The notes under the pieces were generated by a model. That model did no database searches. It was not told the DNA's origin and saw only the letters and a list, made by a program, of their open reading frames with translations. A DNA stretch of 13,402 nt from OCS116 cluster bacterium. Its GTDB lineage: Bacteria > Pseudomonadota > Alphaproteobacteria > Rhizobiales > OSC116. Below, piece after piece: positions 8,101-13,402 of the stretch. The stretch covers positions 1 through 13,402 of the forward strand of contig NVUS02000291.1 in assembly GCA_002402005.2 (NCBI GenBank), in the 5' to 3' direction. Numbering within the stretch: the stretch's first letter is position 1; each line of letters opens with the position of its first letter. Position numbers and translations under genes: made by a program.

Positions 8101-8681
8101 TGCAGCTCGATGTAAAAACGGTTGGGGTAGAGCTTATTTAAGGTGTTGAAAAAATCTTGAGCGCGGTCCGGGTTTTCTTCGTACAGGGCTTTGTTGATTG
8201 GGCCTGATGGGCCGCCTGAAAGTGCGATGAGACCATCGGTATGTTTGGCTAAGGTTTCTAGAGGTATGTGCGGGGTTTCATTATCGGGGGTTTCGAGAAA
8301 TGATTTACTGACCAAAGCCATGAGGTTTTCGTAGCCGGTTTCGTTTTGGGCGAACAGGGCGATGGAGGGGATTTCTTTGTGGCGTTGTGAGGAAGCTAAG
8401 CTTGGCGCATAGGTGCCATCATCTAATTTTACTGTGAGGGTGACGGCGGTGATGGGTTGGACGGATGACTTGACTGATTTTTCGGAAAATTCCAAAGCGC
8501 CGAATAGATTGCCCGAATCGGTTATGGCGACTGCGGGTGAATGATCGTCGCCAGCCAGCTTGATAATCTTTTCGACCGGCAGCGCGCCCTCTAGTAATGA
8601 ATAGGCCGAATGGGTGCGCAGGTGAACAAATGCTTGTTGATTTTGTTGCGGATTTAATTGGCTCATTTTTGTAGCGGACAT
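5178..8681 (-). CDS. dnaE: DNA polymerase III subunit alpha
   Basis: This is the catalytic subunit of the replicative DNA polymerase, 1167 residues, typical of DnaE. The order is: N-terminal PHP domain from FVHLRTHSAYSLLEGAL (residues 18-34); the polymerase core with PGRGSGAGS (384-392), the acidic PDFDIDF motif (424-430) and LVKFDFLGLKTLTVL with the third catalytic aspartate D581; a helix-hairpin-helix region around 850-900; an IDMF clamp-binding-like motif near 934-937; and an OB fold near 1010-1085. No break is seen. Two ATGs lie close together (8681 and 8666), neither with a clear ribosome-binding site. The first is taken because it gives the longer open product. The genes upstream are lolD and a microprotein, and an ABC ATPase follows after 9 bases. 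Confidence 0.98.
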   Translation of the reverse strand: MSATKMSQLNPQQNQQAFVHLRTHSAYSLLEGALPVEKIIKLAGDDHSPAVAITDSGNLFGALEFSEKSVKSSVQPITAVTLTVKLDDGTYAPSLASSQRHKEIPSIALFAQNETGYENLMALVSKSFLETPDNETPHIPLETLAKHTDGLIALSGGPSGPINKALYEENPDRAQDFFNTLNKLYPNRFYIELQRHNMPEENKVESALVKMAYENNVPLVATNECFFQKTEDYKAHDALICIAQSTVVGADDRLRLTAEHYFKTTKQMIALFEDLPEAIENTMEIAQRCHFRPHMRDPILPNFTGSSGKDALKAEADALTKDAIAGLKVRLAFHGPAEGYTEKDYHDRLDFELGIINDMKFPGYFLIVSDFIKWAKDHNIPVGPGRGSGAGSLVAYSLTITDLDPLMWGLLFERFLNPERVSMPDFDIDFCQDRREEVITYVQKKYGFDQVAQIITFGKLQARAVLRDVGRVLQMPYGQVDRLCKLVPNAPGSAMTLPEAIASEPKLREERDSEEIVAELLEIGQSLEGLYRHASTHAAGVVIGDRPLSQLVPLYRDPRSEMPVTQFNMKWVEPAGLVKFDFLGLKTLTVLETALRFLKNRNIDIDLAAIPIDDKPSYELMARGQTIGVFQLESSGMRDMLRGLKPDRFEDIIAMVSLYRPGPMDNIPTYIACKHGRQDPDYLHPKLEEVLKETHGVIIYQEQVMKIAQVLSGYSLGGADLLRRAMGKKDQAEMDRQRIIFNKGAVANGVDKSRSNYIFDLVNKFAGYGFNKSHAAAYALVAYQTAYLKANYPVEFMAALMTLDMGNVDKLQLFKQECKQMGIEVLPPDINKSAVEFVVENGKIRYSLAALKNVGSQAVESIVAARKEVGKFKDIAHFGENLNTRHVNKRAIENMIKTGAFDSLNPDRAQLFSGLDSIMAFANKSQNDKEVGMIDMFAAMGDDQSTAEKLPLPKVKAWTNIELLEFEKKAAGFYISGHPLDDYATLLKQMKIITWEQFTKNVLAGGKKSAKLAATITAKQEKRSKKGNKFAFIGLSDSSAQYEAVMFGDVLEKYEEHLAVGTLVIVGIGADVDGDQIRPRVNSVEPLEKQASKSLQTSVKIYLEGKETIDFVKQQLEKGGKGEISLVVTSEDKQFEVEILLKDQYIISSERIAAIKSLPQVQSIIQN

Positions 8682-8692
8682 GGTTATAATTC

Positions 8693-8705
8693 GGATGAAA
8701 TTATA
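8693..8705 (-). promoter_or_regulatory. Possible -10 element and start region for dnaE
   Basis: A perfect TATAAT occurs on the minus strand at 8700-8705, about 19 bases before the first dnaE ATG. Transcription would begin near 8693, giving a leader of about a dozen bases with no ribosome-binding site. No good -35 is found at 16-18 bases. The nearest candidate, TTGTCC, is 20 bases away. In this AT-rich gap a chance TATAAT is possible. Confidence 0.3.
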
Positions 8706-8745
8706 CTAAGCGCTAAATGCAATGAGGACAAGAATTATCGGCAAA

Positions 8746-8862
8746 TTATACGAGGGTAAATAATGTACCGCTGCTTAAAAGTGAGATGCCCCAAATGGTT
8801 GCACCGATCAATAAGAAACCTAAAATATCTTTTGCATAATCTAAAACTGAAACATCACTCAT
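8746..8862 (-). CDS. 38-residue single-pass membrane microprotein, unknown function
   Basis: I do not recognise this protein. From the ATG at 8862 it is 38 residues, opening MSDVSVLDYAKDILGF. A hydrophobic segment of about 20 residues (roughly 13-32, LGFLLIGATIWGISLL and following) forms one predicted membrane helix, with a short acidic N-terminus and an uncharged C-terminus. Coding is supported by AAAAAGG eight bases before the ATG and by a promoter ending about 36 bases upstream with TTGACA-17-CATTAT. An in-frame TTG at 8931 would lengthen it to 61 residues, but that codon overlaps the promoter -35 and was rejected. It lies between lolD and dnaE, 131 bases after the former and 64 before the latter. 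No export signal cleavage site is evident. Confidence 0.6.
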   Translation of the reverse strand: MSDVSVLDYAKDILGFLLIGATIWGISLLSSGTLFTLV

Positions 8863-8898
8863 AACAAAAACCTTTTTAAATTGTTTAATTATGCCTTT

Positions 8899-8927
8899 AT
8901 AATGTTCATGTTTTGTTCTTTTGTCAA
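8899..8927 (-). promoter_or_regulatory. Sigma-70-type promoter for the microprotein and perhaps dnaE
   Basis: On the minus strand a perfect TTGACA (8922-8927) is followed after exactly 17 bases by CATTAT (8899-8904), which matches four of six consensus -10 positions including the key A and final T. The predicted start near 8892 leaves a leader of about 30 bases before the microprotein ATG. It is the best-formed promoter I noticed in the window and may also drive dnaE and the ABC gene. This is a reading by eye, not a measured start. Confidence 0.55.
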
Positions 8928-8993
8928 TCAATATTGTATAAGCTGTGAGGAATAAGCATTTATACGTTTATTATCAATGAGTTAAATTGTGGG

Positions 8994-9677
8994 TTATTTT
9001 TCCACAAGCTGGCCATTTTCGAGTATGAAGACGCGATCCATCTTGGCTGCCAGATCCATATTATGAGTGGCGATGAGGGCTGACATATTTTGCTCGCGCG
9101 CCAATTTATAGAATTCATCATAGACGTGATCTGCTGTGGCGGGATCGAGATTACCGGTGGGTTCATCGGCCAAAATGAGTGATGGATTGATGGCGAATGC
9201 CCGCGCGATGGCGACACGTTGTTGCTCGCCGCCTGACAATTCGGCAGGGAAATGTGTGAGGCGTGGCCCCATGCCCAATGTGTGTAAAATCTCGGCCGCT
9301 TGCTTGTGCGCATCGGCCTTATTATTGCCGTTTAGGCGTAGTGGTACGGCGACATTTTCGAGCGCGGTGAACTCGGGCAATAGGTGATGAAATTGGTAAA
9401 TAAAGCCAATTTCATGACGTCTAATTTCGGTTCTTTGGGCATCTGTTAAGTCGTTACAATGGGCATCATTGATGATGATTTCGCCTTTGTTTGGCGTATC
9501 TAGCAGGCCGGCAATGTGTAGGAGAGAAGATTTTCCGCTGCCTGACTGGCCGACCAAAGCGACCAATTCGCCTTGTTTAATTTCGATATTTAAATCTTCG
9601 AAAATTAGCAATTCGGCATCATCTGTACCGAAAGCACGTTTGATATTTTTAAGCGACAATATGGTTTTACGGGTCAT
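8994..9677 (-). CDS. lolD: Lipoprotein-releasing system ATP-binding protein LolD
   Basis: LolD is the cytoplasmic ATPase that powers extraction of outer-membrane-destined lipoproteins from the inner membrane, handing them to LolA. The 227-residue protein has Walker A GQSGSGKSS (43-51), Q-loop Q95 within FIYQFHHLLPEFTALENV (a LolD/MacB-group hallmark), signature LSGGEQQRVAIARA from 147, Walker B LILADEP (167-173) followed by TGNLD, and switch histidine H205. Length and motifs are complete. The start at 9677 is three bases after the permease stop, with only a weak GAG before it, so translational coupling to the permease is likely. Adjacent lolC/E supplies its membrane partner. Confidence 0.95.
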   Translation of the reverse strand: MTRKTILSLKNIKRAFGTDDAELLIFEDLNIEIKQGELVALVGQSGSGKSSLLHIAGLLDTPNKGEIIINDAHCNDLTDAQRTEIRRHEIGFIYQFHHLLPEFTALENVAVPLRLNGNNKADAHKQAAEILHTLGMGPRLTHFPAELSGGEQQRVAIARAFAINPSLILADEPTGNLDPATADHVYDEFYKLAREQNMSALIATHNMDLAAKMDRVFILENGQLVEK

Positions 9678-9680
9678 AAT

Positions 9681-10961
9681 TTACTCAAATCTTAGGGCTT
9701 TTACGGGGTCGGTTTTGGCGGCGCGGTAAGACGGATATATGGTGGCCAACAGTGATAAAACCAGTGATGCGACCACGATGGTGATGATTTCGCTGGTCTC
9801 CATTTTGGCCGGCAATTCGGACAAGAAATAAAGCTCTGGCGAGAATAATGCGGTGTCGGTTAGCGCCGCTACAAATTGGCGGATGCTCTCGATATTGGCG
9901 CAAACCAATACACCCAATAAAAAGCCAAATAATGTGCCGGTGATGCCGATGAGGCCGCCGGTCATAAAGAATACCCGCTGTATCGTACCGCGCCCTGCCC
10001 CCATGGTGCGTAAGATGGCGATGTCGTGAGTTTTGTCTTTGACCAGCATGATCATGCCGGAAATGATGTTGAACGAGGCGATGACGATGATGAGAGACAA
10101 GATAAGGAACATGACGTTGCGTTCGACTCTAAGTGCCCCAAACAGCGCGCCGTTGCTTTGTTGCCAATCGACCATATATAAATCTAGCTCATTGGCCTGG
10201 GCTAGGCGGATGATTTCATTTTTAATATAGACAATGTCATCGGGGTTTTCGGTCATAATCTCGACTGCGGAGGCGTTGTTTTCTTTGTTGAAATAAAGCT
10301 GGGCTTCGACAAAGGGCATGAGCACGATTTGGCTGTCGAAACGGCTTTCGCCGACCTCGAAAATGGCGGCGACAATGTAATCTTTTTGACGCGGTGATGT
10401 GCCGAAGGGGGTGACTGAGCCATTGGGTGAAATGAGGCTGACGGCATCGCCGACATTAACCCCGAATTTAGACGCCATGCGGCTGCCAATGGCGATGCGG
10501 TCGGCATTATCAAAGCCATCTAATGTGCCATAGATGATTTTTTCGGCAATTAATGGAAAATCGCGAATGTCATCCTCGCGCATGCCGCGGACGAAGACGC
10601 CGCTATTTTCGTAGCGGCCTGAACCTAAAACTTGGCCATCGACTACCGGGGCGGCGTTGGTGACGCCTTCTATAGAGCGCACGAAATTGGCGATTTGGTC
10701 ATATTCGGGCAGATCATTGCCGCGGCCGGTGAGGATGATATGACCATTCATGCCTAGGATTTTGGAGGTTAGTTCCTCGCGAAAGCCATTCATGACCGAC
10801 ATGACGATGATGAGCGTGGCGACGCCTAGCATGATGCCTAGAAAGGAAAAACCAGAGATGACGGAGATGAAGCCATCGCGGCTTTTGCCTTTGATGTAGC
10901 GAAACGCCAAAAGCCGCTCGAAAGTGCCGAATGCTTTGTTTTGGCCTTTTTTTATGGTCAT
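9681..10961 (-). CDS. Lipoprotein-releasing ABC transporter permease, LolC/LolE family
   Basis: This is the membrane subunit of the Lol exporter. In 426 residues it shows the family layout: an N-terminal FERLLAFRYI element and first membrane helix (about 31-55, with GIMLGVATLIIVMSVMNGFR). A large periplasmic MacB-like domain (about 60-275) follows, then three C-terminal helices in an FtsX-type domain (about 280-305, 330-360 and 390-412), ending YRAAKTDPVKALRFE. The coupling segment DIAILRTMGAGRG (314-326) faces LolD. Only one permease gene is present. Enterobacteria use two (LolC and LolE), while many other proteobacteria have one that presumably works as a homodimer (LolF-like), so no symbol is assigned. 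It starts 18 bases after proS and ends 3 bases before lolD. Confidence 0.93.
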   Translation of the reverse strand: MTIKKGQNKAFGTFERLLAFRYIKGKSRDGFISVISGFSFLGIMLGVATLIIVMSVMNGFREELTSKILGMNGHIILTGRGNDLPEYDQIANFVRSIEGVTNAAPVVDGQVLGSGRYENSGVFVRGMREDDIRDFPLIAEKIIYGTLDGFDNADRIAIGSRMASKFGVNVGDAVSLISPNGSVTPFGTSPRQKDYIVAAIFEVGESRFDSQIVLMPFVEAQLYFNKENNASAVEIMTENPDDIVYIKNEIIRLAQANELDLYMVDWQQSNGALFGALRVERNVMFLILSLIIVIASFNIISGMIMLVKDKTHDIAILRTMGAGRGTIQRVFFMTGGLIGITGTLFGFLLGVLVCANIESIRQFVAALTDTALFSPELYFLSELPAKMETSEIITIVVASLVLSLLATIYPSYRAAKTDPVKALRFE

Positions 10962-10979
10962 ATGCTGTCCGATTCTCGG

Positions 10980-12299
10980 TTATTCTGTGCAGATTTTGGT
11001 GATAGCGGCCTCGACAGACAGGCTTAGTTTTTCGCCGGTGGCGCGGTTTTTAAGCTCGACTGTGCCGTCTTTTAAGCCGCGGGGGCCGATGACGAGTTGC
11101 CATGGCAGACCAATCAAGTCCATACGGCCGAACTTGCCGCCTGCCCGTTCGGAAGTGTCATCATATAGGACTTCAATGCCAGCATCGGATAGCTCTTCAT
11201 AGAGGCTTTCGCAGGCTGCATCACAAGCTTCATCACCTGATTTTAGGTTGATGAGGCCGACATAGAATGGCGCGACTTCTTTTGGCCAGATGATGCCGTC
11301 ATCATCGTGGCAAGCTTCGATTATTGCGCCTAATAGGCGTGATACGCCAACGCCGTACGAGCCTGATTGTAAGAAGACTTTTTTGCCATCTGGGCCTTGG
11401 ACATAGGCATCCATGGCTTCGGAATATTTTGTACCGAAGAAGAAGACTTGGCCGACTTCGATGCCGCGGGCGGTGATTTTTTTATCATCTGAGACTTTGG
11501 CAAATTCCGCGGCATCATGCACATCTTCTGTGGCGGCGTATTTACTTGTCCATTGATCGATGATCGGGGTTAGGTCGGCTTTGTAATCGACATCTTCGGG
11601 TGGGGTTTCCATCTCTAGATAATCGCTATGGCAATAGACTTCGCTTTCGCCGGTTTTGGCCAGTACGATGAACTCATAAGAAGCCTCGCCACCGATCGGG
11701 CCGGTTTCGGCGCGCATTGGGATGGCGGTTAAGCCCATGCGTTTATAGGTACGTAGGTAAGCGACGAACATGCGGTTGAATGATTTCATGCCATCTTCTT
11801 CGGTTAGGTCGAAGCTATAGGCATCTTTCATGAGGAATTCGCGGCCACGCATCACGCCAAAGCGGGGGCGGACTTCGTCTCGGAATTTCCATTGAATGTG
11901 ATAGAGGTTGAGCGGCAGGTCTTTGTAGGATTTAAGGCCAGCGGCGGCGATCTCAGTGATCATTTCTTCATTGGTGGGGCCGTAGAGCATTTCGCGGTCG
12001 TGGCGATCTTTAATGCGTAGCATTTCTTTGCCATAGGCATCGTAACGGCCGGATTTTTTCCAGAGATCGGCGGATTGTAGGGTGGGCATTAAGAGTTCGA
12101 CTGCGCCGGCGCGGTTTTGTTCCTCACGCACTATGTCGGCGATTTTATCTAACACGCGTAAACCTAGAGGCAGCCATGCAAAGATACCTGATGACATTTG
12201 TCTGATCATGCCCGCACGAAGCATAAGGCGATGCGAGACAATTTCGGCTTCTCTGGGGGTTTCTTTAAGTACTGGCAGAAAATATTCTGATAGACGCAT
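10980..12299 (-). CDS. proS: prolyl-tRNA synthetase, short alphaproteobacterial type
   Basis: This class II synthetase charges tRNA-Pro. From the ATG at 12299 it is 439 residues and opens MRLSEYFLPVLKETPREAEI. It shows the GPTNEE loop, motif 2 with the segment WKFRDEVRPRFGVMRGREF, and motif 3 GSYGVGVSRLLGAIIE. A C-terminal anticodon-binding domain begins near VAPFYVGLINL. The long editing insertion found in the roughly 570-residue E. coli enzyme is absent: motifs 2 and 3 are separated by only a compact linker, as is usual in alphaproteobacteria. Upstream in-frame codons to 12371 would add 24 residues that fit no family N-terminus. An AAAGAGAG lies near the chosen ATG. It heads the proS-lol run. 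Confidence 0.97.
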   Translation of the reverse strand: MRLSEYFLPVLKETPREAEIVSHRLMLRAGMIRQMSSGIFAWLPLGLRVLDKIADIVREEQNRAGAVELLMPTLQSADLWKKSGRYDAYGKEMLRIKDRHDREMLYGPTNEEMITEIAAAGLKSYKDLPLNLYHIQWKFRDEVRPRFGVMRGREFLMKDAYSFDLTEEDGMKSFNRMFVAYLRTYKRMGLTAIPMRAETGPIGGEASYEFIVLAKTGESEVYCHSDYLEMETPPEDVDYKADLTPIIDQWTSKYAATEDVHDAAEFAKVSDDKKITARGIEVGQVFFFGTKYSEAMDAYVQGPDGKKVFLQSGSYGVGVSRLLGAIIEACHDDDGIIWPKEVAPFYVGLINLKSGDEACDAACESLYEELSDAGIEVLYDDTSERAGGKFGRMDLIGLPWQLVIGPRGLKDGTVELKNRATGEKLSLSVEAAITKICTE

Positions 12300-12532
12300 G
12301 ACAGACTCTCTTTGATGATTAGCTTTGTTAACCCATGTGTAGCTGCAATATTTAACAATGTGAAGCGGCAATTTAGAAAAGCCGCCAAATGGCTAAAAAA
12401 GTGAAGTGAACCTGTATATATAGCCAAGATTATGGCGATAAAATGATGGGCGCTGACATGAGTTCGCGCAAATCAAAATTATGTGTTTTGGGAGAAATGG
12501 GCATTTGTGCTAGCCTAGGGTGGGAGGATTTT
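12300..12532. other. Divergent intergenic region between proS and the LRR gene
   Basis: This 233-base region separates two genes pointing away from each other, so it should hold promoters for both. I find no convincing -35/-10 pair. TATATA near 12415-12421 and TTGGGA-17-TAGCCT at 12488-12516 are weak candidates for proS and the LRR gene respectively. A five-pair inverted repeat GCGGC/GCCGC (12365-12369 with 12381-12385) lies in the proS leader. No tRNA-like fold or T-box-like feature was recognised. Confidence 0.4.
12522..12527 (+). promoter_or_regulatory. Ribosome-binding site of the LRR gene
   Basis: GGGAGG five bases before the ATG at 12533. It selects this start over in-frame ATGs at 12443, 12446, 12458 and 12497, and the resulting N-terminus is a sensible signal peptide. 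Confidence 0.75.
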
Positions 12533-13303
12533 ATGTTACATATATTGAGGAATTTTATACGTGCAGTGACTGTGAGTGGCATTATATTTGCCGGCGCGGT
12601 GTTGGCAGATGCCAAAAGCGATTATGCGACTGCGGTGAAACGCATTGAAATGGCGGTTCGCAGTGGCGCGAAAACATTAGATTTGAGCGAGCTTTATCAA
12701 CTTAAAGACATACCCGAAGACATTCGCCGCTTAACTGAATTAAACCGTTTGAATTTGTCTTATACGCGGATATCAAGTCTTGAAATTTTACGGTCTTTGC
12801 CGCAACTCGAGCATTTGGTTTTGCGGGCGACTGGGCTGGACAATGAAGACATATTACCCCTTGCAAGCATGACAGGGTTAAAAAGCTTGAACCTGAGGCA
12901 GAACCTTTTGTGGGAAATTAAGCCTTTGATGGGGCTGAAGGCATTAATCTGGTTGGATCTTTCATCTAATGACCTTCCGGGCATTGACGAGTTGGAAGAA
13001 CTGGCTCAGCTTGAAGAGTTGGACATTTCGTTTAATGAAATTGCCTTTATTTCTATCTTGCTGAAACATCCTAAGCTTAGGAAACTGAGCATTTCGCACA
13101 TGACGGTTGATGACGTTGATATTATTGGCCAATTTACAGAACTTGAAGAGCTGAATATTGGTTATAGTGAGGTTGTAGATTTGAGCTTTGTATTGCAATT
13201 GCCCAAGCTTAAGATCTTTTGGTATGAGATGGAGCGGGTGACGGCGGATAAGGTGATTCTTGGAATATTGACCGCACGTGGGGTGCGGGTGATACCTTAT
13301 TGA
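12533..13303 (+). CDS. Predicted exported leucine-rich-repeat protein
   Basis: From the ATG at 12533 the protein is 256 residues. The N-terminus MLHILRNFIRAVTVSGIIFAG has basic residues then a hydrophobic core, and continues to AVLADA, a plausible Sec signal peptide cut near residue 25-27. After a short helical stretch (about 30-45), leucine-rich repeats begin near 47 and run to about 235. Units start at 70, 92, 116, 138, 160, 182 and 204, all 22 residues long except the second at 24. They follow LxxLxLxxxxI/L spacing, as in SDS22- or internalin-like repeats. A short C-terminal cap of about 30 residues ends the protein. No anchor, lipobox or second domain is seen. Such proteins usually bind other proteins; the partner is unknown. 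It is the only complete plus-strand gene here, divergent from proS and abutting a convergent ychJ-like gene. Confidence 0.85.
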   Translation: MLHILRNFIRAVTVSGIIFAGAVLADAKSDYATAVKRIEMAVRSGAKTLDLSELYQLKDIPEDIRRLTELNRLNLSYTRISSLEILRSLPQLEHLVLRATGLDNEDILPLASMTGLKSLNLRQNLLWEIKPLMGLKALIWLDLSSNDLPGIDELEELAQLEELDISFNEIAFISILLKHPKLRKLSISHMTVDDVDIIGQFTELEELNIGYSEVVDLSFVLQLPKLKIFWYEMERVTADKVILGILTARGVRVIPY

Positions 13304-13402
13304 TTAATTGATGCTGACATCGCCATCGACATAATACCATTGACCATCTTGCTTGATGAAATTGCTAAGCTCGCGGTGGGTTTGGATTTTGCCTAGAGAC
13401 TT
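13304..13402 (-). CDS. C-terminus of a YchJ-family protein (partial, runs off right edge)
   Basis: A minus-strand frame enters from the right edge and ends at a TAA (13304-13306). It gives 32 residues that include THRELSNFIKQDGQWYYVDG followed by DVSIN. The pattern HRE-S-F---DG-WYYVDG matches the end of the NTF2-like core of the YchJ family (UPF0225, often with SEC-C zinc-binding motifs). The cysteine-containing SEC-C parts would lie outside the window or be absent, so that cannot be checked. The function of this family is poorly known. The stop codon directly abuts the stop of the LRR gene on the other strand, with no base between. Confidence 0.65.
   Translation of the reverse strand, partial: KSLGKIQTHRELSNFIKQDGQWYYVDGDVSIN

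Noticed and set aside
12365..12385. GCGGC/GCCGC inverted repeat upstream of proS as a riboswitch or attenuator
   Set aside because: Five pairs with an eleven-base loop, no T run and no leader peptide seen, so no support beyond chance.
12488..12516. TTGGGA-17-TAGCCT as a promoter for the LRR gene
   Set aside because: The match is weak and the start point would fall on the ribosome-binding site itself, leaving almost no leader.
12443..12532. A longer LRR protein starting at the ATG at 12443
   Set aside because: It would bury a good ribosome-binding site and put 30 polar and mixed residues before an obvious signal peptide.

Overview
The window reads as a piece of an alphaproteobacterial chromosome. 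The evidence is gene order and family type. The order proS - lolC/E - lolD - dnaE and the order tatA - tatB - tatC - serS - surE are both familiar alphaproteobacterial neighbourhoods. The prolyl-tRNA synthetase is the short form without the internal editing insertion. Base composition is moderate to AT-leaning, and I cannot place the organism below class level. No tRNA, rRNA, CRISPR array, insertion sequence, phage gene or transfer scar was seen.

Almost everything lies on the minus strand, so the biological reading order runs from high to low coordinates. From 12299 downward come proS (prolyl-tRNA charging), one lolC/E-type permease and lolD (lipoprotein release from the inner membrane). After a 131-base gap with a good promoter there is an unrecognised 38-residue membrane microprotein. 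Next are dnaE (replicative polymerase alpha subunit) and, 9 bases after it, an FbpC/PotA-type ABC ATPase with no partner subunits in the window. A 149-base AT-rich gap carrying an 11-bp perfect inverted repeat follows. Then come tatA, tatB and tatC (twin-arginine export), a terminator-like hairpin, a second leader hairpin just before serS, then serS and surE. The first bases of a further gene lie at the left edge.

The right end differs. Divergent from proS, on the plus strand, is a predicted exported leucine-rich-repeat protein with 22-residue repeats. Its stop codon directly abuts the stop codon of a convergent minus-strand gene. That gene's last 32 residues look like the C-terminus of the YchJ family.

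Most of the window is housekeeping: translation, replication, and envelope protein and lipoprotein export. I do not see a complete undescribed system. The parts most worth a second look are the microprotein between lolD and dnaE, the exported LRR protein, the pairing of a strongly basic TatB tail with a strongly acidic TatC tail, and the structured non-coding gaps before tatA and before serS.
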